This document shows positions 7,799-16,771 of a DNA stretch of 64,000 nucleotides, in pieces; the stretch's first letter is position 1; the number at the start of each line of letters is the position of its first letter. The DNA lies in the NCBI GenBank assembly GCA_045661345.1, contig JAZRFM010000034.1:1-64000 (forward strand). Reading direction: 5' to 3'. This DNA comes from RUG12461 sp045661345 (GTDB lineage Bacteria; Bacillota; Clostridia; Lachnospirales; Lachnospiraceae). Both the position numbers and the translations under genes were made by a program. The notes under the pieces were generated by a model. It was given only the letters and a program-made list of their open reading frames with translations. It did no database searches and was not told the DNA's origin.

Positions 7799-8680
7799 AT
7801 GAGAGATTATCTTGTGAGAATGATGGCAGCGGAAGGCACAGTACGTTCTTTCGCTGCGACAACAAAGGAGCTGGTCGAGCATGCCAGACAGATCCACAAC
7901 ACCAGTCCCGTGGCCACCGCAGCCCTTGGGCGGCTTTTAACAGCGGGGACCATGATGGGTGTTCAGCTGAAGGATGAGGAGGATCTGCTGACGCTGGCGA
8001 TCCGCGGAGACGGCCCGTTAGGCGGCGTAACCGTCACTGCTGATATGCATGGACGGGTGAAAGGGTTCGTGAGCCATCCGGATGTGTGGATTGCGCCGAA
8101 ATATGCAGGTAAGCTGGATGTGGGGAAAGCCGTAGGTACGGGGACATTGACGGTTACGAGAGATCAGGCTTATGGACAGCCGTACTCCAGTCAGGTAAAT
8201 CTGCAGACAGGGGAGATCGGAGATGATCTGGCAGCGTATTTTGTGCTCAGCGAGCAGCTCCCTTCTTCTGTGGGATTGGGGGTGCTGGTGGATAAAGATG
8301 ACAGCGACGGCTTTTTTGTAAAGAGGGCCGGTGGCTTTTTGATTCAGGTGATGCCGGGGTGTACGGAGGAGACAATCCAGACACTGGAAAACAATCTGAA
8401 GCAGATCCCCTCTGTGACGGCAGCGCTGGAGGAGGGCAAAACACCGGAGGATTTGCTTACGATCTTACTGGACGGATTATCGCCCCGGGCAGAGGGTCAG
8501 GATGCTCTTTCTTATTATTGCAACTGCTCCAGAGACCGGGTCAGCAAGGTGCTGCTTTCTCTCGGCAGAAAAGAACTGGATGCCATGATCGAGGAGCAGA
8601 AACCGGTGGAGCTTTGCTGTCATTTTTGCGGAAAAAAATACGAGTTTTCCGCGGAAGAGATACGGGAACTGATCGCATAA
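7799..8680 (+). CDS. hslO: Hsp33 redox-regulated chaperone
   Basis: Hsp33 is a holdase chaperone switched on by oxidation of a zinc-binding cysteine cluster. The 293-aa protein has the full fold and the C-terminal zinc centre: CNC at 241-243 and the CxxC pair C274/C277 (CHFC). The start at 7799 is used because GGGGTAGG lies just upstream and MRDYLVR is the normal family N-terminus; the frame is open a further 30 nt upstream. A gene for an AlkZ-related protein follows after 43 nt. Confidence 0.96.
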   Translation: MRDYLVRMMAAEGTVRSFAATTKELVEHARQIHNTSPVATAALGRLLTAGTMMGVQLKDEEDLLTLAIRGDGPLGGVTVTADMHGRVKGFVSHPDVWIAPKYAGKLDVGKAVGTGTLTVTRDQAYGQPYSSQVNLQTGEIGDDLAAYFVLSEQLPSSVGLGVLVDKDDSDGFFVKRAGGFLIQVMPGCTEETIQTLENNLKQIPSVTAALEEGKTPEDLLTILLDGLSPRAEGQDALSYYCNCSRDRVSKVLLSLGRKELDAMIEEQKPVELCCHFCGKKYEFSAEEIRELIA

Positions 8681-8723
8681 AAAAGACATTACGTGATACC
8701 TGCAGCAGAAATAGAGGACAGAC

Positions 8724-9485
8724 ATGGAACATGAAAACGGCGAATGGATCATCAAAGGAATGAACCGGAACGACCCGCTGCGGATACGCTCCCCGCGGGA
8801 ATTGGTCAATTGGATCAAGGAAATCGGATTTCTTCCTTTTTTCTCCAATGAGATCGAAGGGTTTTCCGCGGAAGAACATACGGCAGTTGATTACTGGTGG
8901 AGTGGCATACAGGAAGAAGATCCCTGGGAATGGAGAGAGATCATCGCGGCCGGGCATGAGGTTGCCTACGGCAAATTCTTTGACAAACGGGCGGGCTTTA
9001 TCAGCCTGGAATGGCTTCCCGTATTCGCAAATTACAGGCGCAGCGGCTATGACTTTGATGCCCGTTACGAGGATGGCAGGGCAAGCCGCCGCGAAAAAAA
9101 GATCATGGATTTTTATCTCGGCGAGGACGAAAACGGCGATACCGTTTACCGCGATACGCAGATCCTTTCCACGGATCTGAAAAAGAGGGCGGGATTCGGC
9201 AAGGGCGGAGAAAAGAATTACCCGGGGATCGTGACGCAGCTGCAGATGGAGACCTATCTTGTGATCGCGGATTTCAGACGCCGTGTAAACAAACGCGGAG
9301 AGGCATACGGCATGAGCGTCTCGATCCTGCTCCCGCCGGAGACTTTGTGGGGGAGAGCGCTGGTGACATCTTCTTATAAAGAGGATCCGAAGGTATCCTG
9401 GGAGCGCCTGGTGTCTCATGTGGGAAAGTTTTATCCGGGCGCAGCGCAAAGGGATATCGAAAAGCTGATCGGAAAGAAGCCGTAA
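8724..9485 (+). CDS. AlkZ-related conserved protein
   Basis: A 253-aa soluble protein that I recognise as the type often labelled AlkZ-related in Firmicutes: NDPLRIRSPRELVNWIKEIGFLPFF near the start, WW...DPWEWRE at about 55-75, KAGF-like KRAGFISLEW, then YPGIVTQLQMETYLV. AlkZ-like proteins (YcaQ family) are DNA glycosylases for crosslinks, but this group is distant and activity is not established. It has no membrane helices. It follows hslO by 43 nt on the same strand. Confidence 0.6.
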   Translation: MEHENGEWIIKGMNRNDPLRIRSPRELVNWIKEIGFLPFFSNEIEGFSAEEHTAVDYWWSGIQEEDPWEWREIIAAGHEVAYGKFFDKRAGFISLEWLPVFANYRRSGYDFDARYEDGRASRREKKIMDFYLGEDENGDTVYRDTQILSTDLKKRAGFGKGGEKNYPGIVTQLQMETYLVIADFRRRVNKRGEAYGMSVSILLPPETLWGRALVTSSYKEDPKVSWERLVSHVGKFYPGAAQRDIEKLIGKKP

Positions 9486-9513
9486 CGCATTTACAACCGG
9501 CGCGTGATGAAAA

Positions 9514-9921
9514 ATGAGAATTGCGATTGTATCAGACACCCACTCCCTTTTGCGGCCGGAGGTCGCAGGGATTATTCGGGAATGTGATCAGGTTCTCCAT
9601 GCGGGAGACATTGCATCCCGAAAGACATATGAACAGATCCGGAATCTGATGGTACTGACGATGGTGGAGGACGGGACTGTTGCCATCGAAAAGAAGGATC
9701 TTTCTCCGGTGTTGAAACGGGGCGAAAAGCGGCCAAAGGGACAGGAGATGGATGTCCTGATCCGAAATATCATCAAGGACATGCATGCGAATCTCCCTGT
9801 ATCGGAGATTTCCAGGAGAAACAGAGTAGAGCCGGCGCTCACGGAGGAGATTCTGCAGATTTACACCACACATCCGGGTATTGATACAGACGGGATTTTG
9901 AACCGGATGAAGGATGTCTGA
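9514..9921 (+). CDS. internally deleted YfcE-type metallophosphoesterase
   Basis: This 135-aa protein matches the N-terminal 47 and C-terminal 86 residues of the 219-aa phosphoesterase at 25179-25838 but lacks its residues 48-133. The lengths fit a clean in-frame loss of 258 bp. The join falls at ATGGT, which is present at both matching edges in the full copy (25314 and 25572), so a short-repeat deletion is likely. It keeps SDTH (8-11) and AGD but has lost the RGN and GHSH metal-binding motifs, so it is almost certainly inactive as an esterase. The well-kept C-terminal extension (DVLIRNIIKDM...HPGIDTDGILNRM) suggests either recent loss or a retained role for that tail. Confidence 0.75.
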   Translation: MRIAIVSDTHSLLRPEVAGIIRECDQVLHAGDIASRKTYEQIRNLMVLTMVEDGTVAIEKKDLSPVLKRGEKRPKGQEMDVLIRNIIKDMHANLPVSEISRRNRVEPALTEEILQIYTTHPGIDTDGILNRMKDV

Positions 9922-9950
9922 CACATTACCGAAGGAATGACAGGGGAAAT

Positions 9951-10088
9951 ATGGTATGCAATTACCGGATCATGAAAAAGTCCTGAAGAGACAAAGTCTC
10001 CGTAAAGTGCCCCTCTTGCGGAGCAACGCTTTCCGGTATCAAAGGGCAAACAATCGAGTGCCCGTATTGTAAGACCTATGCCAAATGA
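9951..10088 (+). pseudogene. small zinc-ribbon ORF interrupted by TGA
   Basis: The frame reads MVCNYRIMKKS, TGA at 9984-9986, then RDKVSVKCPSCGATLSGIKG and on to ECPYCKTYAK with TGA at 10086. The two CxxC knuckles (CPSC and CPYC) form a clear zinc ribbon. AGGGGAA sits 5' of the ATG at 9951. No good start codon exists between the stop and the first CxxC, so the ribbon is probably not made unless from a rare start. It precedes the gene at 10104 by 15 nt. Confidence 0.5.
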
Positions 10089-10103
10089 TAAGGTGGAGCA
10101 ACG

Positions 10104-10556
10104 ATGGAACAGAAACCGACGAAAGAACTGAACAACATTCTGGCAAAAGCAAAGCCTGATCAGCTGGATCTGTATTTCAAAGAGAATGAAAAATACATGG
10201 CTGACGAAAAGAAAGGCTTTTACTATTACATGAAGGACGTGCTGGAGGAAAAAAACATCAGACTGAAGGATGTTTATTCCTCTGCAGGTGTGACGGAATC
10301 CTACGGCAGTAAAATCCTGACGATGGAGAAGCATACCAGGAACCGGGATCTGATCATCCGGTTCTGCATTGCGGGGCATTTCAGCTGGGAAGAAACCAAC
10401 CGGGCGCTGAAGCTGTACGGGATGAGCGAGCTTTACGCAAAGAATGAACGGGATGCCACCCTCATCGTCGCGATCAATAACCGGATCTACGATATGTGTG
10501 AGATCGATGAGATGCTCCTGCAGCGATCCCTGCAAAAGCTTACTGCGGATGAATAA
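10104..10556 (+). CDS. conserved hypothetical protein, possible helix-turn-helix type
   Basis: A 150-aa soluble protein that I cannot name. The middle (VLEEKNIRLKDVYSSAGVTESYGSKIL) resembles the helix-turn-helix of XRE-like proteins, and the next part (NRDLIIRFCIAGHFSWEETNRALKLYGMSELYAKNERDATLIVAIN) is strongly patterned and conserved-looking. Proteins of this type occur in many Lachnospiraceae. GGTGGAG precedes the ATG. It runs tail to tail with the lipase gene, 9 nt apart. Confidence 0.65.
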   Translation: MEQKPTKELNNILAKAKPDQLDLYFKENEKYMADEKKGFYYYMKDVLEEKNIRLKDVYSSAGVTESYGSKILTMEKHTRNRDLIIRFCIAGHFSWEETNRALKLYGMSELYAKNERDATLIVAINNRIYDMCEIDEMLLQRSLQKLTADE

Positions 10557-10565
10557 TAGGCACTG

Positions 10566-12206
10566 TCACGACGCCAGCCGGGAAAGCATCTCCACAAGGT
10601 TCAGGTAAAACGGTTTCACGGGAACTCTGATGGAAAGTCCTCCCTGAAGTGACATATGGTCTCCCGTGATTACAGGCATGACGTTCCATACACCGGGCAG
10701 AATCTCCTGACCCTCAAGATAGTCCGTCCGGGGCTGCCCAAGAGGAGCTCCCGCCGAGACGGTGTTTACCAGACCGTCATTCTGCTGCCAGGATTCGTCT
10801 ACAACGAAACCTCCGGCGGTTGTTCCGGTATATCTGCCCATGTAGGTGGCGCTCTTTAGGAACATGCCTTCCGTGATCGCAGGGTCCGGATCCTGGGTGC
10901 CCTCCGCATTGAGGCGGGTAGAAGCGCAGGGATACGCAAAATAATAGACATCCCCAAAGGTTTCGATGCGCTTGTTCATCGCAAGGGCATTGTCGATATG
11001 CATATCAAATGCCGCATAGTCGTAAAGCTCCCGTCCATCGTATACCGGCGTGGATACCCCTGACATGAGATTGCTCTTTTCTTCATAGTCCTCCGGAATA
11101 GGAATCTGTGAGAGATCAAAGGAGGGATCCTCATACAGGTCATAGGCGGTTGTACCGTTCGTGGGCGCGGCCAGTGTAATGACTGCAAACAGTCCGTCTC
11201 CCGAGCCGCCCTTAAAGAAGTCGGATAATTCATTGGGGTCGGTACCGCAGACCTCTTCCTCCGAACCGTTTCTCAGGATCTCTGAAAAGAGTCTGACGGT
11301 GGCGCCTCCGAAGGAGTGACCGATGAGAACAAAATCGGAATCCTGAAAATCAGTCATCAGGGGCTTCCTTGAGAAATCCTCGCCGAAACGATCATGACCG
11401 GCCTTTTCGCTGTGGACTTTTCCGTAATCAACGCGGGTTCCCGTCAGCTGCGCATAGAGTTCGCAGGCTCTGTCCCAGGCACTTCCCTTCGGATCTACAG
11501 AGGCCGCATAGCTTTGATATCCCTCTTTATTCAGATCATTGATAACGTCCCCGCCGGTCATGCCCCAGTAGGGAATAAAATCATTTTGACGGTCATAGCT
11601 TCCCCATCCGGCAAGGCCATGGACAAAGACGAACCTGAGATTTGTTTGTAAAGGCTTTTGATATCCCGCAACCAATGAAATTCCACTCATCATCAACATC
11701 AGACACACCATCCAGATTGTAACCTTTTTTGCACCCATTCGTTCTATCATGAAAAACGGGTAGGGACCATCCACTTTCTTTTTGTAATTGAGATACAGCA
11801 TGATCAGCCCATACGCGAGGGTGACAGCGGCAGGAAGCCAGACCCATCGGATATTTGCTCTTTTTTCGAAGACCAGGTAGGACACGGAGGAAAGAACGGG
11901 AATGATCAGATGATGAAACAGCCCGCTTCCGGAAAAGAGAAGTCCCTTCGGGTTCTTTGTGACCGGCACGAGAATAAAGGTGGTGACGAAGAAGGTCATG
12001 ATGAGCATGCAGACACTGAGAAATCTCAGTACCACAACAAAATCCTTTGGACCAAAGATCACCAGAAGCAGTGAGGAAATCAAGGTGATCAGATTCGAAA
12101 GCAGGGTGTAATAGAGAAAGCTTTGTCGTATGTGAAAGCCCTTCCGGCCTTTGAAAAATGCGATGATCTCCAGAATAACAATGATCAGATTCAAAATGAT
12201 TGCCAT
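10566..12206 (-). CDS. six-helix membrane domain (Pr6Pr/AIG1-like) fused to a staphylococcal-type lipase
   Basis: The 546-aa protein has six membrane helices in residues 1-181 and then an alpha/beta hydrolase. The hydrolase has the oxyanion region FVFVHGLAGWG (193-203), SAWDRACELYAQLTGTRVDYG, and the nucleophile elbow GHSFGG with Ser298, matching bacterial lipases of the Staphylococcus type. Positive-inside charges (after helix 1, between 3 and 4, between 5 and 6) put the lipase part outside the cell. The membrane part resembles Pr6Pr/AIG1-type domains (YYTLLSNLI at 32-40; FHHLIIPVLSSVSYLVF at 97-113; DGPYPFF). It likely hydrolyses acyl esters in or near the membrane; the Pr6Pr assignment is by eye and tentative. 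Confidence 0.75.
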   Translation of the reverse strand: MAIILNLIIVILEIIAFFKGRKGFHIRQSFLYYTLLSNLITLISSLLLVIFGPKDFVVVLRFLSVCMLIMTFFVTTFILVPVTKNPKGLLFSGSGLFHHLIIPVLSSVSYLVFEKRANIRWVWLPAAVTLAYGLIMLYLNYKKKVDGPYPFFMIERMGAKKVTIWMVCLMLMMSGISLVAGYQKPLQTNLRFVFVHGLAGWGSYDRQNDFIPYWGMTGGDVINDLNKEGYQSYAASVDPKGSAWDRACELYAQLTGTRVDYGKVHSEKAGHDRFGEDFSRKPLMTDFQDSDFVLIGHSFGGATVRLFSEILRNGSEEEVCGTDPNELSDFFKGGSGDGLFAVITLAAPTNGTTAYDLYEDPSFDLSQIPIPEDYEEKSNLMSGVSTPVYDGRELYDYAAFDMHIDNALAMNKRIETFGDVYYFAYPCASTRLNAEGTQDPDPAITEGMFLKSATYMGRYTGTTAGGFVVDESWQQNDGLVNTVSAGAPLGQPRTDYLEGQEILPGVWNVMPVITGDHMSLQGGLSIRVPVKPFYLNLVEMLSRLAS

Positions 12207-12405
12207 GGATCTTTACCTCCGTCAAAAACATTGTAAGCAATATAATTGTATCACATCTTTTTGAAAAAGAAAGAGGAAATTCTGTTTTTTCATGGAAAAC
12301 GCCGGTGTTAAGGCTCTCAACGAGACAGGGAGATGGTTGACGCAGATGCCCTTTGGGAGTAGTCTGATAGGAGAGCAGAGTGTCTTTGCATAGGAGAGCA
12401 TGAGC

Positions 12406-14646
12406 ATGAAATCTCGAAAGGACGAGCAGAGAGGCAGGTTGGATCTGCCCATTATTGCGGCACTGATTGCATCGTATGTTTTCATGTTTATCGTTACGGC
12501 CCTCGGTAACGATTTTCTCCATAATCTAATCTCGCCCATCACGGCTTTTCTTGCCGGTACATTGATCATGCTCTGTCTGAAAAGAATGGGCGGTTTCTGG
12601 CTTCCCAGCTTTCTTCTGGGGGTCGGCATCTATATCTGGGTCGTGGCGGATGTCATTTCCTTTGTGTCCGGCTTTCTTCTGCATACCGAAATCACAGATA
12701 CCCTGACACAAACCCTTTATGTTTTTCCGAACTATTTCTTCGGCATTTCCGTAGCGGTTTATTTTATCCAAAAGCTTCGGGGCAGACAGCTTTATCAGTT
12801 TCTGGTCAATGTCTTTACCTTTACTGTCATCGGTTTTGTCGCCATTCGAAAGCTTCTTGATTATGCGAGCTCCTTCCGGACGCTGGATTCCTTTTCCCTG
12901 CTGAGAGTATACCTTTATTTCTTTATCAATTTCTTTATCATCGTCATGATCTTCCACATGGTCTATATGATTGCGGCGGAGAGCGGACTGAAGGGGACAA
13001 ACACGATGATCATCGGTATTTTCGTGTATACGCTCCTGGATATCCCCTACAATTACAGCATCGTTATCGGAAGAGACCCGGAAAACAACTGGCTGAACCT
13101 CATCTACATGCTCTGTATGATGCTGATGGCCCACGGAATCTATCATCAGATCCGCCATCATCATGTATTCCGTCTGAAAGCCTATGAGTATAACCAGAAG
13201 AGTATGAAGCGGATACGATGGCTGATCCTTTTGGGGATCGTGGTCTCCGCTTTGCTATGGTACAGCGGATTTTTTGACCGGAACGACTTTTTCTATCTGT
13301 TGATTGCCATGCTGGTGTCCTGGGTCATGACCTCTTCCTTCCAGAACGGCGCACTGAATGAGCAGTTGATCAAGCAGCAGGATCTGCTGACGGGTCTTTT
13401 TAACAGGAGGTATTCCTCTGTTGTCCTGGCGGACTGCCAAAAAGCCGCTGAGGAGAATCACGAACTCTTTTCCGTTTATTGCATAGATCTCAATCATTTT
13501 AAGCCCGTGAATGACACCTATGGTCATGATATGGGGGATCGGGTGCTTCAGGAATTCGGATCCCGGATGTTGAAGCTTCCTTCGGATTATATTTCTTTCC
13601 GGACCGGCGGGGATGAATTTACGGTCATTCGGAAAAACACGATGGATGAGGCATCCGTAAAAAAGGGCGCGGAGACTTTGCAGGAGCTGTTTTCCACCCC
13701 GATTATGCTGGACACTTATGTGTTTCAACTTTCAGGGAGCATAGGAGTTGCCACCTACGGCACGCATGCAAAGGATCCGGAGGATCTTCTCCGATATGCC
13801 GATGCCGCGATGTATGCCGTGAAGCACAGTGGAAAGAAGGATGATTACCGGATCTTTGATTCCGGACTGGTAGCGACGGTGGAAAAGCACCGGGCCCTGG
13901 AGACAAAGCTGAAGAATGCCTCCCCGGAGCATGACTTTGTGCTGCACTATCAGCCAAAGCTGGAAAAGGAGACGGGGAAACTCTCGGGAGTAGAGGTTTT
14001 TCCCCGATTGAAGGGACCGGGGAATGATATCTACACGGCGGGAGAACTGATCCCCATTGCCGAGGAAGTGGGGATCATGAGCAGGCTTGGAATCTGGATC
14101 GCCACTGAAGCCGTCTCTCATGTTGAAAAATGGAACAGAGCACATCATCTGGAGCTTTCCGTGTCCATCAATCTGGCGCCCTTGCAGCTTCTGGATGAAG
14201 AGTTTCTGAACGCGCTGAAAAGGATTGCATCAGAAAGCACCATGCCCATCCATAAGATCATTCTGGAAGTATCCAATGAAGTGATCATGGGGGCGGCGGG
14301 ATCTGCCAAGGAAACGCTGAAGATGCTTCATGAGATTGGATTTGGTCTGGTGCTCAACGATTTCGGCGGAGGAGATATCAACCTTTCACACATCATAGAC
14401 TGCGGTTTTGACGGGATCGACATGTCGCATTCCCTGATCGTACGCGCGGAGAAGGATCAGAAAGCAAATGAGCTGCTTCACTGCATCATCGCGATAGCAG
14501 ATGCGTTTCATATTACGGTTTCTGCTGTCGGCATAGAGACGGAGTCCCAGCGGTCCATGATTGACGGACTCCGTGTGCAGTATGTGCAGGGCTATTTTTA
14601 CTGGAAGCCCATGCCGGCAGAGGAGTTTGAAAAAGAATGTCTGTAA
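12406..14646 (+). CDS. membrane GGDEF protein with degenerate EAL domain
   Basis: A 746-aa cyclic di-GMP protein. The second ATG (12406) fits TAGGAGAG better than the one at 12400. About eight membrane helices fill residues 15-310. The GGDEF domain has an intact GGDEF at 401-405, so it may make c-di-GMP; the inhibitory RxxD site reads LPSD and has lost its Arg. The C-terminal EAL domain is decayed: EAL reads EVF, DDFGTG reads NDFGGG, the catalytic Lys segment reads DGIDMS, and the ExVE-type loop reads AVGIE. It probably cannot hydrolyse c-di-GMP and may bind it instead. It is followed after 15 nt by another GGDEF gene. Confidence 0.88.
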   Translation: MKSRKDEQRGRLDLPIIAALIASYVFMFIVTALGNDFLHNLISPITAFLAGTLIMLCLKRMGGFWLPSFLLGVGIYIWVVADVISFVSGFLLHTEITDTLTQTLYVFPNYFFGISVAVYFIQKLRGRQLYQFLVNVFTFTVIGFVAIRKLLDYASSFRTLDSFSLLRVYLYFFINFFIIVMIFHMVYMIAAESGLKGTNTMIIGIFVYTLLDIPYNYSIVIGRDPENNWLNLIYMLCMMLMAHGIYHQIRHHHVFRLKAYEYNQKSMKRIRWLILLGIVVSALLWYSGFFDRNDFFYLLIAMLVSWVMTSSFQNGALNEQLIKQQDLLTGLFNRRYSSVVLADCQKAAEENHELFSVYCIDLNHFKPVNDTYGHDMGDRVLQEFGSRMLKLPSDYISFRTGGDEFTVIRKNTMDEASVKKGAETLQELFSTPIMLDTYVFQLSGSIGVATYGTHAKDPEDLLRYADAAMYAVKHSGKKDDYRIFDSGLVATVEKHRALETKLKNASPEHDFVLHYQPKLEKETGKLSGVEVFPRLKGPGNDIYTAGELIPIAEEVGIMSRLGIWIATEAVSHVEKWNRAHHLELSVSINLAPLQLLDEEFLNALKRIASESTMPIHKIILEVSNEVIMGAAGSAKETLKMLHEIGFGLVLNDFGGGDINLSHIIDCGFDGIDMSHSLIVRAEKDQKANELLHCIIAIADAFHITVSAVGIETESQRSMIDGLRVQYVQGYFYWKPMPAEEFEKECL

Positions 14647-14661
14647 AAGGAGGGAAAGGCA

Positions 14662-16695
14662 ATGTATTATTCCGGCGTAGGCATTTTAGCGCTGATTGTT
14701 CTTTTCATCATTAATCGAGAGGCACTGAAAAGGCAGACTGTAAAAGGCGAAAAGCCAACCCCTGCACAGCGGGTAGCCGTGCGCTACAGGGCATTCCTCA
14801 TCGCATCGATCTGCTATTTTCTCTCCGACCTTACCTGGGGGCTTCTCTATGATCATCATGAGATGCCGGCTCTGTTTCCCTTCCTCTATTCCGATACGGT
14901 ACTCTATTTTATTTTCATGCTGCTGACCATGCTGACATGGATCAGATACATCGTCGCTTATCTGGACAAGAGAGGGCGCCGCAGCAAGGTGCTCCTTTAT
15001 GCGGTATGGGTACTGTTTCTCATCGGGTTGATCTATCTCATGATCAATCGTTTTCATCCCTTTATTTTTTCCTTTAACGAACAGTACGAGTATATTACGG
15101 CGCCGGGCAGGTATATCGCGTTTTTTCTTCAGATCATCCTGTATGCGGTGACATCCATCTATATGCTTGTGATCGCTGCCAGAACCAACGGGCAGGAAAA
15201 AACCAGATACACCGCAGTGGGATTGACCTGTCTTGTGCTGGGGATCTTTCAGATCCTGCAGATTCTGGTACCTCTTTTCCCCTTCTATGCCATGGGACTA
15301 CTGCTCGGAAGCTGCGTGGTTCATTCCTTTGTGGATGAAGGAGAGCGAAAAGAAAAAGAAATCTATGATCATATTGCATCGAGTCTGGCAGAAGACTATG
15401 AAGCCATGTATTACATTGACATCGAGACGGGTGAATACCGGGAGTTTGCCACGAGTCAGGAATATGCAGCCATGAATGTTCCTGCCAATGGCAGGGATTT
15501 CTTTGGAGAGACAAAGGAGAATGTAAAACGGTATGTCCATCCTTACGACAAGGAATTTGCCATGAGCATGTACGACAAAGAGACCATGCTTGAAAATCTG
15601 GAGGGGAGAAATTCCTATACCTATAAATACAGGGTTATGGTGGGGGAAGAACCGAGATATTTCCGGTTTAAGGTGCTTCGCGCCGATGACAACAGACATA
15701 TGATACTGTGTGAGAAGGATATTGATGATGAGATTACGGAAGAGTCGCTGCGCAGCAGATCCCAGAAGAAGAATATCACCTTCAGCCGGATTGCGGAAAG
15801 CCTGGCTTCCAATTACGACGTTCTCTATTATGTGAATGCGGAAGATGCAAGTTATATCAGTTATGAAACCAACGACAGACGGGGACAGCTGGTAGTCCGT
15901 AAAACCGGAGAGGATTTCTTTGGAGAAACACTGGAGATCATTCCTCAGGTTGTACACAAAAACGACCGAAAACTCGTGATGGAATTTGCGGACCGGGATC
16001 ATCTGAGATCGGTGATGGGAAGACGGAAAAGGAGCAGTATCGAGTATCGCCTCGTGCAGAACGGCCGGTCGAAATACTTCAGGATGACTGTCCGCAAAAC
16101 CAGTGACGAATCCCACTATATTATCGGTGTTGAGAACATTGATGCAGAGGTAAAAAGAGAAAAGCAGCAGCTCAAAGCGCTGAACACCGAGAGAGAGCTG
16201 GCCAGAACGGACGAGATGACGGGAACAAGGAATAAGACTGCATACGCGGAGGTGGAACAGCTTATGCAGGCAGAGATGGAGAATGCGCCGGATCAGCTCC
16301 GGTTTGCCATTGTGGTATGCGATGCCAATAATCTGAAAAGTATCAATGACAATGAGGGACATGTGGCCGGTGATGAGTATATCAGGTCGTCGGCAAATCT
16401 TCTGTGCGAGCTGTATAAACGGGATGCAGTATACAGAGTGGGAGGAGATGAATTTGCCGTGGTTCTGCAGGGCAATGCTTATCAGAGCAGAGAGGATCTG
16501 ATGGAGACGCTCCGCAGCCGGATCCGCGACAACCAGAAAGCCGGAGGAGGGCCCGTTCTGGCGGCCGGGATGGCAACGTACAATCCCCGGGAGGATCGCT
16601 TCGTGGCGGATGTGTTTAACCGGGCGGATAAGGAGATGTACGCGGATAAACAAAGCCTGAAGGGAAAGATCCAGGAAGACCATCACGAATCGTAG
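14662..16695 (+). CDS. membrane diguanylate cyclase with two PAS-like repeats
   Basis: A 677-aa protein with seven or eight membrane helices in residues 1-225, two tandem PAS-like domains of about 125 residues each (starting near DHIASSLAEDYEAMYYID and RIAESLASNYDVLYYVN, both with DFFGET), and a C-terminal GGDEF domain with GGDEF at 594-598. The motif is intact, so synthesis of c-di-GMP is expected. The Arg of the inhibitory RxxD site is missing (YKRD). AGGAGG precedes the start. It is probably co-transcribed with the gene at 12406. Confidence 0.9.
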   Translation: MYYSGVGILALIVLFIINREALKRQTVKGEKPTPAQRVAVRYRAFLIASICYFLSDLTWGLLYDHHEMPALFPFLYSDTVLYFIFMLLTMLTWIRYIVAYLDKRGRRSKVLLYAVWVLFLIGLIYLMINRFHPFIFSFNEQYEYITAPGRYIAFFLQIILYAVTSIYMLVIAARTNGQEKTRYTAVGLTCLVLGIFQILQILVPLFPFYAMGLLLGSCVVHSFVDEGERKEKEIYDHIASSLAEDYEAMYYIDIETGEYREFATSQEYAAMNVPANGRDFFGETKENVKRYVHPYDKEFAMSMYDKETMLENLEGRNSYTYKYRVMVGEEPRYFRFKVLRADDNRHMILCEKDIDDEITEESLRSRSQKKNITFSRIAESLASNYDVLYYVNAEDASYISYETNDRRGQLVVRKTGEDFFGETLEIIPQVVHKNDRKLVMEFADRDHLRSVMGRRKRSSIEYRLVQNGRSKYFRMTVRKTSDESHYIIGVENIDAEVKREKQQLKALNTERELARTDEMTGTRNKTAYAEVEQLMQAEMENAPDQLRFAIVVCDANNLKSINDNEGHVAGDEYIRSSANLLCELYKRDAVYRVGGDEFAVVLQGNAYQSREDLMETLRSRIRDNQKAGGGPVLAAGMATYNPREDRFVADVFNRADKEMYADKQSLKGKIQEDHHES

Positions 16696-16698
16696 AAA

Positions 16699-16721
16699 AT
16701 CCCCACCATTTCGGTGGGGAT
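16699..16721 (+). terminator. hairpin after the GGDEF gene, possible weak terminator
   Basis: ATCCCCACC at 16699-16707 pairs with GGTGGGGAT at 16713-16721 (9 bp, loop of 5). There is no T run, so it may be an attenuator or mRNA stabiliser rather than a terminator. It lies inside the possible upstream extension of the next frame. Confidence 0.35.
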
Positions 16722-16771
16722 CAGCTGCAGGGATTGTCGGAATCGGTATCCTGATTCTCCTGTGCGGAGGC

